This document shows positions 38,922 through 47,337 of a stretch of 64,000 nucleotides of DNA, one piece after another; position 1 is the stretch's first letter, and each line of letters begins with the position of its first letter. The translations under genes were made by a program, and so were the position numbers. Below the pieces are notes generated by a model. The model was given only the letters and a program-made list of their open reading frames with translations, was not told the origin of the DNA and ran no database searches. Location of the stretch: assembly GCA_964391725.1 (NCBI GenBank), contig CAYMNB010000001.1, positions 109,529 to 173,528 on the forward strand, read 5' to 3'. Source of the stretch: SpSt-1165 sp964391725. GTDB lineage: Bacteria; Chloroflexota; Anaerolineae; Anaerolineales; Anaerolineaceae.

Positions 38922-40477
38922 GCCTGACCTCCTGCAGCGGCCACAAGTTGTGGCGGTAAACGCAGCGAGCCAGCCATCATCAAACTGATCTGGTCAATAT
39001 CTGCCTCATCAACCGGAAATTCTCCCATGATCCGGCCTTCAAAAATGACCCCAACACGGTCACTCAAAGACAAGGTTTCTTTGAGATCATCAGAAATAAG
39101 CAGAATCGCTGTCCCGCGCTCCCGCTCAGCCAGCAGCAGCTGCCAGATGGTTTCGGTCGCACCGACATCCAATCCGCTGGTTGGCTGTACAACGATTAAA
39201 AGGCTGCAGCATCCCGAAATTTCACGCGCCAATAATGCGCGCTGAATATTACCGCCTGACAGCATTTTTATGGGAGTATCTCTGCCTGGTGTCACAATGG
39301 CATACTGTTTGATCAACCCATCAGCATAATCGGCTACGGCAGCACCATCCAACAGCATGCCGCGACCGATTGGGGTTTGTTCATAATTTTTCAAGATCAA
39401 ATTGTCTGCCACACTCATATTTGGGATAAGCGCCATCCATCTCTCACCTGGCACAAAGAAAACGCCATGTTGAATGCGTGTTTTGGGTGTTTTTTGGGTG
39501 ATATCTACACCATTGACAGTGACCTTTCCCTGAGAACAAAGCCTTAAGCCGGTAATCGCCTCAACCAGTTCGCGCTGTCCGTTGCCAGAAACACCCGCGA
39601 TGCCATAGATCTCGCCGGCGCATACTCTTAAGGACAGGTCAACGACCGCGGGTAAGCCTTTATCGCTGGTAACACACAGATCGTCAACCCCCAGCACGAC
39701 CTCGCCTGTTTCAACTACCTGCTTATCAAGCTTGAACAACACATCCCGTCCGACCATCAACTGCGCCAGTTCACGTTCATTGGTCGTGTTTGTATCTAAC
39801 GTGGCGATGACTTTCCCGCCGCGTAAAACCGTAACGCGATCACTTGCTTCAATCACTTCTTCCAATTTGTGAGTGATGAAAATAACCGTGTTCCCTTCTT
39901 CCGTCATCCGCCGCAGAATATGCAGCAATTCTTCGGTCTCACCAGGCGTGAGCATCGAAGTGGGCTCATCCATGATGAGGATTTTTGCACCCCGATAGAT
40001 TGCCTTCAATATCTCCACCCGCTGCTGTTCACCGGCAGAAAGCTGCCAGATGCGTGCATCAGGGTCGATCTTCATCCCATATTGGCTGGCAAGAGCAACA
40101 ATCCGTTTACGGGCTTCTTTGGTTGGAAAAAAGAATTTCTCCTTCAATCCCAGGATGACATTCTCAGTCACACTATGGTTCTGAACCAGGCGGTAATGCT
40201 GGTGCACCATACCAATCCCCAACTGGATGGCATCGTTGGGAGAATGGATATGTGTCAATTCTCCATCCACCCAAATCTCACCTTCATCCTGCTGATAGAT
40301 CCCATAGAGGATATTCATCAAAGTCGTTTTCCCAGCCCCATTCTCACCCAGCAGAGCATGGATTTCACCCTTCCTCACGGTCAGGTTAGCGCCATCATTG
40401 GCAACTACCCCTGGAAAGCGTTTAACAATGCCATGCATGACAATGGTGTTATTTCCCTCTGGCAGATCGATGGTCAT
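38918..40477 (-). CDS. ABC transporter ATP-binding protein, two-domain (NupO/YufO-like)
   Basis: The 519-residue protein carries two ATPase domains, as in sugar and nucleoside importers of the RbsA/NupO type. The first has Walker A GENGAGKTTLMN (near 48), signature LSAGEQQRVEIL and Walker B ILIMDEPTS. The second has the family's degenerate GVSGNGQRELVEAI in place of Walker A and LSGGNIQRALLAREI. The start at 40477 has GGAG 7 nt upstream. A terminator-like hairpin separates it from the binding-protein gene. Confidence 0.93.
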   Translation of the reverse strand: MTIDLPEGNNTIVMHGIVKRFPGVVANDGANLTVRKGEIHALLGENGAGKTTLMNILYGIYQQDEGEIWVDGELTHIHSPNDAIQLGIGMVHQHYRLVQNHSVTENVILGLKEKFFFPTKEARKRIVALASQYGMKIDPDARIWQLSAGEQQRVEILKAIYRGAKILIMDEPTSMLTPGETEELLHILRRMTEEGNTVIFITHKLEEVIEASDRVTVLRGGKVIATLDTNTTNERELAQLMVGRDVLFKLDKQVVETGEVVLGVDDLCVTSDKGLPAVVDLSLRVCAGEIYGIAGVSGNGQRELVEAITGLRLCSQGKVTVNGVDITQKTPKTRIQHGVFFVPGERWMALIPNMSVADNLILKNYEQTPIGRGMLLDGAAVADYADGLIKQYAIVTPGRDTPIKMLSGGNIQRALLAREISGCCSLLIVVQPTSGLDVGATETIWQLLLAERERGTAILLISDDLKETLSLSDRVGVIFEGRIMGEFPVDEADIDQISLMMAGSLRLPPQLVAAAGGQA

Positions 40478-40541
40478 ACCTTGTCTCCATGTATTCACTT
40501 TGAAACACAGCGTTGGATATTACCAGTATTAAATCACAAAA

Positions 40542-40574
40542 ATTGGGTGAGGGGCGTTTTGCCCCTCACCCAAT
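40542..40574 (-). terminator. Strong intra-operon terminator/attenuator after the BMP gene
   Basis: Perfect 14-bp arms ATTGGGTGAGGGGC and GCCCCTCACCCAAT flank a 5-nt loop. The minus transcript continues TTTTTGTGATTT. It lies between the binding-protein and ATPase genes and would give an excess of binding protein. Confidence 0.8.
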
Positions 40575-40592
40575 GAACCTAAAACTGAATAT

Positions 40593-41822
40593 TTAAGGAT
40601 TTGCGCTTCCGATCACACCTTCAACGAACCAGTCGATGGTATTTAATTCGAACACGGTCAGGCGCTGGTTAGGTTGAATCATCAAAGTGCCCTCCTGATT
40701 ATTGATCGGCCCGGTGAATGGATCAAAGAGAATCGCCGGGTCTTTCATCTGGTCGATGCGAGCAAACACCAGGTCATACACACTGATTTCTCCCAGTAAC
40801 GGATCGGTTACACTGACAGCCTTTAAGGCGTCAACGAATACAGGATTGATGGGATTGTCAAAATCACCACCGAGCTGAACAGAGGCTGGAGCGAGCATAT
40901 TGGGGCCAGGATTCAACAGCGCCCAATAATCTACTGTGTCCAGATTCTTGGTTGTGTAGATGCCAAGATAGATCTTTGTAAGCACATCTTCGTACAGCAC
41001 TCCCCAGTCAACCAGTTGGCCGCTGACCAAAGCATTCGGGCCAAATTGCGCCATCGGGTTGTAATGCCCGAAAACGAATACGTTGTCACCTTTTTCCGTA
41101 TACTCTTCAGCCACCTGCACAACAGTCGCGGTATCTTCGGTGAAAGCCAACACATCCACGCCGTTGGAGATCAGAGCTTCTGCCGATTCACGTGCGGTGG
41201 CAGGATCATACCACTCAAAGATCCAGCTGACTTCAACAGTGGCTTCCGGATTGGTTTCTTTAACGCCCAGGGTGAAGGCATTAATATGGCGTACCAATTC
41301 AGGGATCGGATGCGCTGCCACATAACCGACCTTGTTCGATTCGGTCAATGCGCCGGCCATCAAACCGTTGAGATAATACAGCTGATAGAAATCCGCCATA
41401 ATGGTGCCCATGTTGGGTGCCCGTTTATAGCCGGATACATGGAAGAAATAATTATCCGGATATTTTTGGGCGGCTGCCAATGTAGCATCCATGAAGCCAA
41501 ATGAGGTGGTAAAGACCACATCACAATCCTCTTCCACCACAAAACGGTCAATAAAACGTTCTGAGTCAGCTTCAGGCACAGATTCCGCATAAGCGGTCTC
41601 CAGCCAGTCGTATTTCTCATCAACATACAACCTGCCGACATCATGAGCAGCGGTCCAGCCGACATCGCCGATCGGGCCGACATAAATGAAACAGGCTTTG
41701 AGACTGGCAATGACAGCCGCCTGTTCCTCTCCGACGGCATCAGCATCTTCAGCACCACATGCAGAAAGCACCATGGCAAAGATCATCATAAGCAAAGCCA
41801 AACGAACGACAAATTTTTTCAT
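40593..41822 (-). CDS. BMP family ABC transporter substrate-binding lipoprotein
   Basis: The 409-residue protein has a lipoprotein signal peptide, MKKFVVRLALLMM, with lipobox LSAC (Cys22). The mature part fits the BMP/PnrA periplasmic-binding-protein-like family: ACFIYVGPIGDVGWTAAHDVGR, then VVFTTSFGFMDATLAAAQKYPD. Family members bind purine and pyrimidine nucleosides. Together with the two permeases and the double ATPase it forms a complete importer, and the neighbouring deaminase and carbamate kinase genes suggest a purine or ureide ligand. GGAGGAG lies 8 nt before the ATG. Confidence 0.92.
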   Translation of the reverse strand: MKKFVVRLALLMMIFAMVLSACGAEDADAVGEEQAAVIASLKACFIYVGPIGDVGWTAAHDVGRLYVDEKYDWLETAYAESVPEADSERFIDRFVVEEDCDVVFTTSFGFMDATLAAAQKYPDNYFFHVSGYKRAPNMGTIMADFYQLYYLNGLMAGALTESNKVGYVAAHPIPELVRHINAFTLGVKETNPEATVEVSWIFEWYDPATARESAEALISNGVDVLAFTEDTATVVQVAEEYTEKGDNVFVFGHYNPMAQFGPNALVSGQLVDWGVLYEDVLTKIYLGIYTTKNLDTVDYWALLNPGPNMLAPASVQLGGDFDNPINPVFVDALKAVSVTDPLLGEISVYDLVFARIDQMKDPAILFDPFTGPINNQEGTLMIQPNQRLTVFELNTIDWFVEGVIGSANP

Positions 41823-41934
41823 GACAACACTCCTCCGAATATCAAAACAACTTCAGAAATTGACAAAACTACACACAGGGATGCTTCGTTTTTATTGGTT
41901 GCCGCTCACCTCCTCGATTATTCAGACCTTTTGG

Positions 41935-41963
41935 ATTGTAAGGGACAAATGAAATTTATGCAA
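41935..41963 (-). promoter_or_regulatory. Promoter of the BMP transporter unit
   Basis: The minus strand reads TTGCAT, 17 bp, TACAAT. The leader is about 105 nt and contains an orphan AGGAGGTG (41907-41914) with no start codon at a usable distance. Upstream TGTCTAAACA and TGTACA repeats could bind a regulator, but they do not match the palindrome at the other two promoters. Confidence 0.6.
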
Positions 41964-42015
41964 TATATTTGTACACTTGTTTAGACATTTACATTGAATT
42001 TCCCCCTGGAATACA

Positions 42016-42054
42016 AAACTTCCCAAAAAAGCTTTTTTCTTATTTGGGAAGTTT
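42016..42054 (-). terminator. Terminator of the carbamoyltransferase operon
   Basis: Arms AAACTTCCCAAA and TTTGGGAAGTTT flank an A-rich loop and follow the carbamate kinase stop. The rest of 41823-42113 holds no gene. Confidence 0.7.
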
Positions 42055-42113
42055 CTATTTCTATGCTATCACATTTTGCTGGATTCTGTTACCAGCATTT
42101 TGGTTTGCTGATT

Positions 42114-43064
42114 TTAGGGATAGATCCAGGTGCCGGTTTCGCCTTTCAATGCGCGCCCGATATTGGGTGGATCTACGATCAAGGCTTGCTTGCCACCGTT
42201 CTCAAGGAATTTAATTATCGCCTCGATCTTTGGTAGCATGCTGCCTTTGGCAAAATGACCTTCCGCGATGTACTGCTTGGCTTCCGCCAGGGTAATCTTG
42301 TCAAGCGCTTTCTGTTCCGGCGTGTTGAAGTTCAGGTAGACCTTTTCAACCGCTGTCGAAATCACGAACAGGTCAGCACCGATCATCGTGGCCAACAGCG
42401 ATGAACCAAAATCTTTGTCGATAACCGCTTCCACGCCGACCAGCTTGTCCCCACCTTCATCAGTCACCACCGGAATGCCGCCGCCGCCGACTGCAATCAC
42501 GCTGATGCCAGCATCAATTAAGGCTTTAATCGCCGGTGCTTCCACGATATCAAGAGGTTTGGGGGAGGCAACCACACGGCGCCAACCACGCCCGGCATCC
42601 TCAACAACGATCCAGCCGTCAATCTCTGCTCGATTCTTCGCCTCTTCTTCACTCATGAACGAACCAATCGGTTTGGTGGGGTGCTCGAATGCCTCGTCAT
42701 GTTTGTCCACCACCGTCTGTGTAACCACCGCTGCTGCATGTTTTTCCATACCGCGGTTCTGAAATTCAGTGAACAAAGCCCGCTCGAACATATAACCGAT
42801 CGCCCCCTGCGAATCTGCGCCGCAATAATCCAGCGGCACCTCGTGCAACTCATGCCGTGACAGTTCTGAGCGGCGCAAGATGAAACCTACCTGCGGGCCG
42901 TTGCCATGCGTAATCACCACGTCCCAGCCGGCTTCGATCATGTCGGCAATATGATGCATGGATTCTTTGGCAGCATCAAACTGGTCTTGAATGGATTTTC
43001 TTTTGCTGTCTTTGATCAATGAATTACCGCCTACAGCGACGACGGCTACTTTTTTTTCTGCCAT
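42114..43064 (-). CDS. arcC: Carbamate kinase
   Basis: The 316-residue kinase converts carbamoyl phosphate and ADP to ATP, CO2 and ammonia. Motifs: AVGGNSLI (about 9-16), THGNGPQVGFILRRSE (about 54-69), YMFERAL and AVGGGGIPVV, with the C-terminal GHFAKGSMLPKIEAIIKFL. It is the last gene of a five-gene operon and sits 18 bp after a YgeW-like carbamoyltransferase, so substrate-level phosphorylation from a ureido compound is the likely role. Start at 43064 with GAGG about 9 nt upstream. Confidence 0.95.
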   Translation of the reverse strand: MAEKKVAVVAVGGNSLIKDSKRKSIQDQFDAAKESMHHIADMIEAGWDVVITHGNGPQVGFILRRSELSRHELHEVPLDYCGADSQGAIGYMFERALFTEFQNRGMEKHAAAVVTQTVVDKHDEAFEHPTKPIGSFMSEEEAKNRAEIDGWIVVEDAGRGWRRVVASPKPLDIVEAPAIKALIDAGISVIAVGGGGIPVVTDEGGDKLVGVEAVIDKDFGSSLLATMIGADLFVISTAVEKVYLNFNTPEQKALDKITLAEAKQYIAEGHFAKGSMLPKIEAIIKFLENGGKQALIVDPPNIGRALKGETGTWIYP

Positions 43065-43082
43065 AGTATCAATCCTCATCTA

Positions 43083-44063
43083 TTAGCTCATGGTCAGAGC
43101 CATGACGGCTTTCTGGGCATGCAGTCTATTTTCTGCCTCGTCAAACACCACCGAATGTCTGCCATCCATCACACTGCTGGTGACTTCAATGTCACGATCT
43201 GCCGGCAGTGGATGCATATAAATGGCATCTTCTTTGGCCAGCGCCATGCGGCGGTCGTCGGTTATCCATGATTTATACTGGTTGGTGATGCGGGTGGTCT
43301 CGTCAGCATCGGTGGTGTGCTCCATGCAGCCCCATGATTTGGCATACACGATATCGGCATCTTTGAAGGCTTCATCCATGTCATGCACCACCTCAAACCC
43401 GACACCAGCGGCTTTCGCTTCTGCCCGCGCCCGTTCCATTACTTCAGGCATCAGCTTGAATTCGGGCGGGTGCGCCAACACAACATCCAAACCAAAGCGC
43501 GGCATCTGCAGAACCAGGCTCTGCGGCACTGACATAGGTTTGGCATACGAAGAAGCATACGCCCAGCTGACTACCATCTTCTTGCGGCGTAGATCGCGGC
43601 CTTTCTTCTCGATGATGGTCATCAAATCGGCTAAAATTTGGAACGGATGGTAGATGTCGCACTGCATATTCAAAATCGGGGCGCGAGAGGCTTCCGCCAC
43701 CAGGTTCAAATAACGATTGCCTACGCCCCAATCACAATGGCGAATTGCGATCCCATCGAAATAGCGACCAAAAATCTCGCCCATCTCTTTTTCAGTGTCG
43801 CCATGCGAAATCTGGGTGGTGCGGCTTTCAATAAAAGCAGCATGCCCGCCCAACTGCGCCATGCCTGCTTCAAACGAACCGCGTGTGCGCGTGGAGCTGA
43901 AGAAGAACAGCATCGCCAGCACTTTGTCACGCAGATAAGCGTGCGGTTGACCCAATGCGCGTTTCATCTTCAAATCCCAGGCAAGCTCCAATACGGTCTC
44001 GACTTCTTCTTTGGTAAAGTCAAGATCGCCAATTAAGTCACGTCCTCGTAATCCAGTTTGCAT
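43083..44063 (-). CDS. ygeW: Knotted carbamoyltransferase, YgeW-like
   Basis: The 326-residue transcarbamylase has the carbamoyl-phosphate motif FFSSTRTRGSFEAG (about 54-67) and the second-site CDIYHPFQILADLM (HPFQ in place of HPTQ). The segment SWAYASSYAKPMSVPQ (about 166-181) and the family block DADIVYAKSWG resemble the YgeW/SOTC knotted group rather than ArgF. YgeW-type genes cluster with purine-degradation genes in anaerobes, and the substrate is not firmly established. It is about 70 residues shorter than E. coli YgeW. It lies 24 bp downstream of a second carbamoyltransferase. Confidence 0.75.
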   Translation of the reverse strand: MQTGLRGRDLIGDLDFTKEEVETVLELAWDLKMKRALGQPHAYLRDKVLAMLFFFSSTRTRGSFEAGMAQLGGHAAFIESRTTQISHGDTEKEMGEIFGRYFDGIAIRHCDWGVGNRYLNLVAEASRAPILNMQCDIYHPFQILADLMTIIEKKGRDLRRKKMVVSWAYASSYAKPMSVPQSLVLQMPRFGLDVVLAHPPEFKLMPEVMERARAEAKAAGVGFEVVHDMDEAFKDADIVYAKSWGCMEHTTDADETTRITNQYKSWITDDRRMALAKEDAIYMHPLPADRDIEVTSSVMDGRHSVVFDEAENRLHAQKAVMALTMS

Positions 44064-44087
44064 TCTATAATCTCCAGTCTTTTGGGT

Positions 44088-45041
44088 TTACTCAGTGGCG
44101 CCCAATACCAATGCCAGCAGCGCCATGCGCATCACAACACCGTTAAATGCCTCTTCCCAATAGCGTGACCAGCGGGTGATATCGACATCGGGAGGAATCT
44201 CATCCATGCGCGGCAGTGAGTGCAGCAGAATGGCATCAGATTTGGCTTTCTTCGAGAGTAATTCACGGGTGATCTTGTAATTTGACGGCGTTCCACCGAC
44301 ATCACCGCTGCGCTCATCACGGCTCTTGGTGTAGTCAGGCTGCACCACCGGTTCCACCAGGATCACGTCTGCCTCGGCAATGGCTTGCTCGACGTGCTCA
44401 GCCTCTTTGTAATCCAGGCAGTATTCGTCCAGCTCTGCTTTGAATTCATCGGTCAGGGACATATCCGGAGGCGACACAAAGGTAATCGGGCAGTCGAACT
44501 GGGTCAGGCCATACGCCAGCGAGTGCATTGTACGCATGCGCATATCACCGACCGCCAGCCACTTCAAACCATCGATAGTACCTTTTTCTGTCAAAACCGT
44601 GTACAGGTCTGTCAAAATCTGGGTAGGATGCTCGCCCCAGCCGTCGCCACCATTGATGATGGGCACGCTCGCCCATTTGGCGGCTTCATGCGGAGCACCC
44701 TGCTGAAAGTGGCGCATGACAATCACGTCACCATAATATTCCAGCATCTTCACCGTATCTTTGATCGACTCCTGGTAAAAATCACCGGCGCGGGTCATTT
44801 TGGCATCCGAAAAACCAGTTACATGCCCGCCGAGGCGGTGCATACCGGCTTCGTGTGCCAGCCGGGTGCGGGTAGAAGGCTGGTAAAAGGCGGTCACCAG
44901 TGTTTTGTCCTTCAACAGATCCACATTGCGGCGGTCGCGCGCGATCGGCGCCATTTCGTCAGCGATTTCGAACACACGGAAGAATTCCTCGCGCTCAAAA
45001 TCCTTCAAAGATAAAATATCACGTCCCATAAAGCTTCTCAT
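44088..45041 (-). CDS. Aspartate carbamoyltransferase-like protein
   Basis: The 317-residue protein has the ATCase-like motif YQPSTRTRLAHEAGMHRLGG (about 54-73), GGDGWGEHPTQILTDLYT (about 131-148) and LLHSLPRMDEIPPDVD (about 274-289). The usual ATCase FFEPSTRTRLSFE has Leu-Ala-His here. The genes around it are catabolic and not pyrimidine biosynthetic, so I infer a ureide phosphorolysis role beside the YgeW-like gene. A plain PyrB remains possible. The start at 45041 has GGAG 9 nt upstream. Confidence 0.78.
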   Translation of the reverse strand: MRSFMGRDILSLKDFEREEFFRVFEIADEMAPIARDRRNVDLLKDKTLVTAFYQPSTRTRLAHEAGMHRLGGHVTGFSDAKMTRAGDFYQESIKDTVKMLEYYGDVIVMRHFQQGAPHEAAKWASVPIINGGDGWGEHPTQILTDLYTVLTEKGTIDGLKWLAVGDMRMRTMHSLAYGLTQFDCPITFVSPPDMSLTDEFKAELDEYCLDYKEAEHVEQAIAEADVILVEPVVQPDYTKSRDERSGDVGGTPSNYKITRELLSKKAKSDAILLHSLPRMDEIPPDVDITRWSRYWEEAFNGVVMRMALLALVLGATE

Positions 45042-45065
45042 GTCAAGTTACTCCTTTAATAAATT

Positions 45066-45842
45066 TTAATAGTTCAGATAATATGGGTCAGTCCCATCTA
45101 CGACCTTGTTTGTTCCAACACTGCGCACGACTTGAAAACGAAAATAGCCAGGCAAAAAATAACTGGTGGAATAATCGATCATCCTGCCTTCTTCAGAAAA
45201 CAGTTTGGCGCCCAGAGACAATAGCACATCGCCACGTTGAATTTCAAGCAATCGTGCAATTTCCGAAGTCGCCGCCACTGCCTGCACTTCAGCAACCGAA
45301 TTCGCCAATCGCGGCATGCCGCGCCGCAGCAGAAAATCCAGCACAGAGCCATTGAATTCCTCATTCAATTCGGCGTAGGCGATAACATCATCCGGCAGCA
45401 AATCCACCAGATAGGCAGCTGGCCTATCTTCTGCCAGGATCACCCGGCTCACCTGCAACAGCGGCGCACCTTCCTCCATAGCAAATAACATAGCTTGCTC
45501 TGCGTTGGCTGAAAGCTGGCTGATCTTCAAAGCCCCCATTTCCACAGTGAGACCAATCCGCTGCGCCAGCGTCTCAATGCTTTCCAGCACCTCCAGTCCG
45601 CTCTCGATGGCATGGGTATGGCTGATCACGAACGTGCCCACGCCTTGCCGTCTTCGGATAATGCCCTGCTGTTCGAACGCGCGCATCGCCTCACGCAGGG
45701 TAGCACGGCTGACGCCGAGAGATTGTGCCAGTTTTGGCTCCGAAGGCAGACGTTCCCCGGCAGGTGTTTCGGCGATCACTTCGCTCAATGATTCTTGCAG
45801 CCTTAAGAATGGTGTTGGCTGGCGTTCTTTTTTGATTGTCAT
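45066..45842 (-). CDS. GntR family regulator (HutC/UTRA subfamily)
   Basis: The 258-residue protein has an N-terminal winged helix (LPSEPKLAQSLGVSRATLRE, residues 28-47; RRRQGVGTFV wing) and a C-terminal UTRA ligand domain (LLQVSRVILAEDRPAAY ... MIDYSTSYFLPGYFRF). UTRA proteins sense small metabolites and bind short palindromes. The gene lies inside the operon, 25 bp after the amidohydrolase, which suggests autoregulation. Its candidate operator is TTGTCAGACAA at 47326-47336 and 36815-36825. The ligand is unknown. Confidence 0.92.
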   Translation of the reverse strand: MTIKKERQPTPFLRLQESLSEVIAETPAGERLPSEPKLAQSLGVSRATLREAMRAFEQQGIIRRRQGVGTFVISHTHAIESGLEVLESIETLAQRIGLTVEMGALKISQLSANAEQAMLFAMEEGAPLLQVSRVILAEDRPAAYLVDLLPDDVIAYAELNEEFNGSVLDFLLRRGMPRLANSVAEVQAVAATSEIARLLEIQRGDVLLSLGAKLFSEEGRMIDYSTSYFLPGYFRFQVVRSVGTNKVVDGTDPYYLNY

Positions 45843-45867
45843 AGATTGCCTCTCATCACTTCTTTCA

Positions 45868-47253
45868 TCAATCCCCCCTTAGCTGCCGGGCAGCCTGGTT
45901 GTGCTTCTCAATATGCTCGGGCAAATCCAGCGTTTCCAAATGTCCCTCACGAACAATAACTTTGCCGTGAACGACATTCCAGTCAACCTTGGGCGGTTGG
46001 CAGAAAAGCAAGGCGGCGACCGGGTCGCTCAACGCACCGCTGAAATCCAACTGGCGCATATCGACCGCGACAAAATCAGCACATTTTCCCGCTTCAAGCG
46101 ATCCAATATCATTGCGCCCAAGCACTTTGGCACCGCCCCGCGTCGCCATCGATAAAGCCTGTCTGGCGGACATCAAAGGCGGAGCACCATCAGTAGACAG
46201 GGAAGCGCCGCTTATGCCAGAACCTAAGCGTGATAACAACATTGCCTGGCGCGCTTCTCCCAAAAGATGCGAACCGTCATTGCTGGCTGAACCATCCACG
46301 CCGATCCCGACCTTCACGCCCGATTGCAGGAATTTCATGATCGGGGCGATGCCCGATGCCAACCGCATGTTAGAACCGGGGCAATGCGCCACTCCGCAAC
46401 CCTCCCGGGCATAGACCTTGATCTCTTCATCGTTGATCCACACTGAATGGGCAAACCAGACGTCATTACCGACCCAATCCAAGGATTGCATATAAGCCAG
46501 CGGTTTGTGGCCGAATTTTTCCAGACAAAATTGTTCTTCATCCTGTGTTTCTGCCAGATGGGTATGCAACTGGACGCCATATTGCCGCGCCAATTGGGCG
46601 CTCTGTCGCATCAATTCACCCGTCACACTGAAGGGAGAACAGGGGGCTAACACAATTTGTGTCTTGCTGCCTGCCGATGCATCGTGATATCGTTCGATTA
46701 ATCGTACGCTGTCCGCCAAAATGGCTTCTTCTGTATCCACCACCGAATCGGGCGGCAAGCCTCCTTTGCTCTGGCCAAGGCTCATCGAACCGCGTGAGGC
46801 ATGCAGGCGCAATCCCATTTCCTGGGCAGCTGCTATTTCATCGTCCAATTTCGAGCCATTCGGAAACAAATACAGATGGTCTGATGCTGTCGTACAACCT
46901 GATAATGCCAACTCAGCCAGGGCAGTCTTGGTCGAGAGATAGATATGTTCGGGAGTCATCCTCGCCCAAATTGGGTAGAGGGTGGTCAACCAGTGAAACA
47001 AATTGGCATCCTGTGCGGGAGGAATAGCTCGTGTCAGTGTCTGGTAAAAGTGATGATGGGTGTTGACCAGACCCGGCAAGACCACATGGCCGTTAAGGTC
47101 AATGACTTCATCCGCTGTCTGCGGAAGTTCCTCAGTGACGCCTACCGCTTCGATGAATCCATCACGCACGAACAGCCCGCCGTGTTGAATTTCACGGTCA
47201 GTCTGATCCATGGTGACCAGCACCATTGCGTTTTTAACCAACAGGGTACCCAT
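45868..47253 (-). CDS. 8-oxoguanine deaminase-like amidohydrolase
   Basis: The 461-residue metal-dependent hydrolase has LPGLVNTHHHFYQTLTR (His-x-His about 66-68), QDANLFHWLTTLYPIW, HTHLAETQDE (near 235), HSVW (near 272) and the catalytic Asp in GVDGSASNDGSH (near 318). The QDANLF...W stretch and SGCTTASDHLYLFPNG match the 8-oxoguanine deaminase group, which converts 8-oxoguanine to urate, more than guanine deaminase or SsnA. First gene of the five-gene operon. Isoguanine or another aminopurine or ureide substrate cannot be excluded. Confidence 0.82.
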   Translation of the reverse strand: MGTLLVKNAMVLVTMDQTDREIQHGGLFVRDGFIEAVGVTEELPQTADEVIDLNGHVVLPGLVNTHHHFYQTLTRAIPPAQDANLFHWLTTLYPIWARMTPEHIYLSTKTALAELALSGCTTASDHLYLFPNGSKLDDEIAAAQEMGLRLHASRGSMSLGQSKGGLPPDSVVDTEEAILADSVRLIERYHDASAGSKTQIVLAPCSPFSVTGELMRQSAQLARQYGVQLHTHLAETQDEEQFCLEKFGHKPLAYMQSLDWVGNDVWFAHSVWINDEEIKVYAREGCGVAHCPGSNMRLASGIAPIMKFLQSGVKVGIGVDGSASNDGSHLLGEARQAMLLSRLGSGISGASLSTDGAPPLMSARQALSMATRGGAKVLGRNDIGSLEAGKCADFVAVDMRQLDFSGALSDPVAALLFCQPPKVDWNVVHGKVIVREGHLETLDLPEHIEKHNQAARQLRGD

Positions 47254-47296
47254 GGGATTTCCTTAAATTGCTTGATTGGTGAAACTACACCTATTC

Positions 47297-47336
47297 AGTT
47301 TAACCAGTGATGAAGAAAATGTCAATTGTCAGACAA
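47297..47336 (-). promoter_or_regulatory. Amidohydrolase operon promoter with adjacent palindromic operator
   Basis: The minus strand reads TTGTCTGACAA (47326-47336) directly followed by TTGACA (47320-47325), a 17-bp spacer and TAAACT (47297-47302). The palindrome abuts the -35. Confidence 0.65.
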
Positions 47337-47337
47337 C

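Noticed and set aside
41823..42113. Purine riboswitch in front of the BMP transporter
   Set aside because: The 105-nt leader lacks the conserved purine-aptamer loops and a terminator. Only a promoter and an orphan Shine-Dalgarno were found.
41969..42236. Two plus-strand frames of about 80 residues between BMP and arcC
   Set aside because: They overlap a terminator and the 3' end of arcC, lack ribosome sites and have no protein-like composition.
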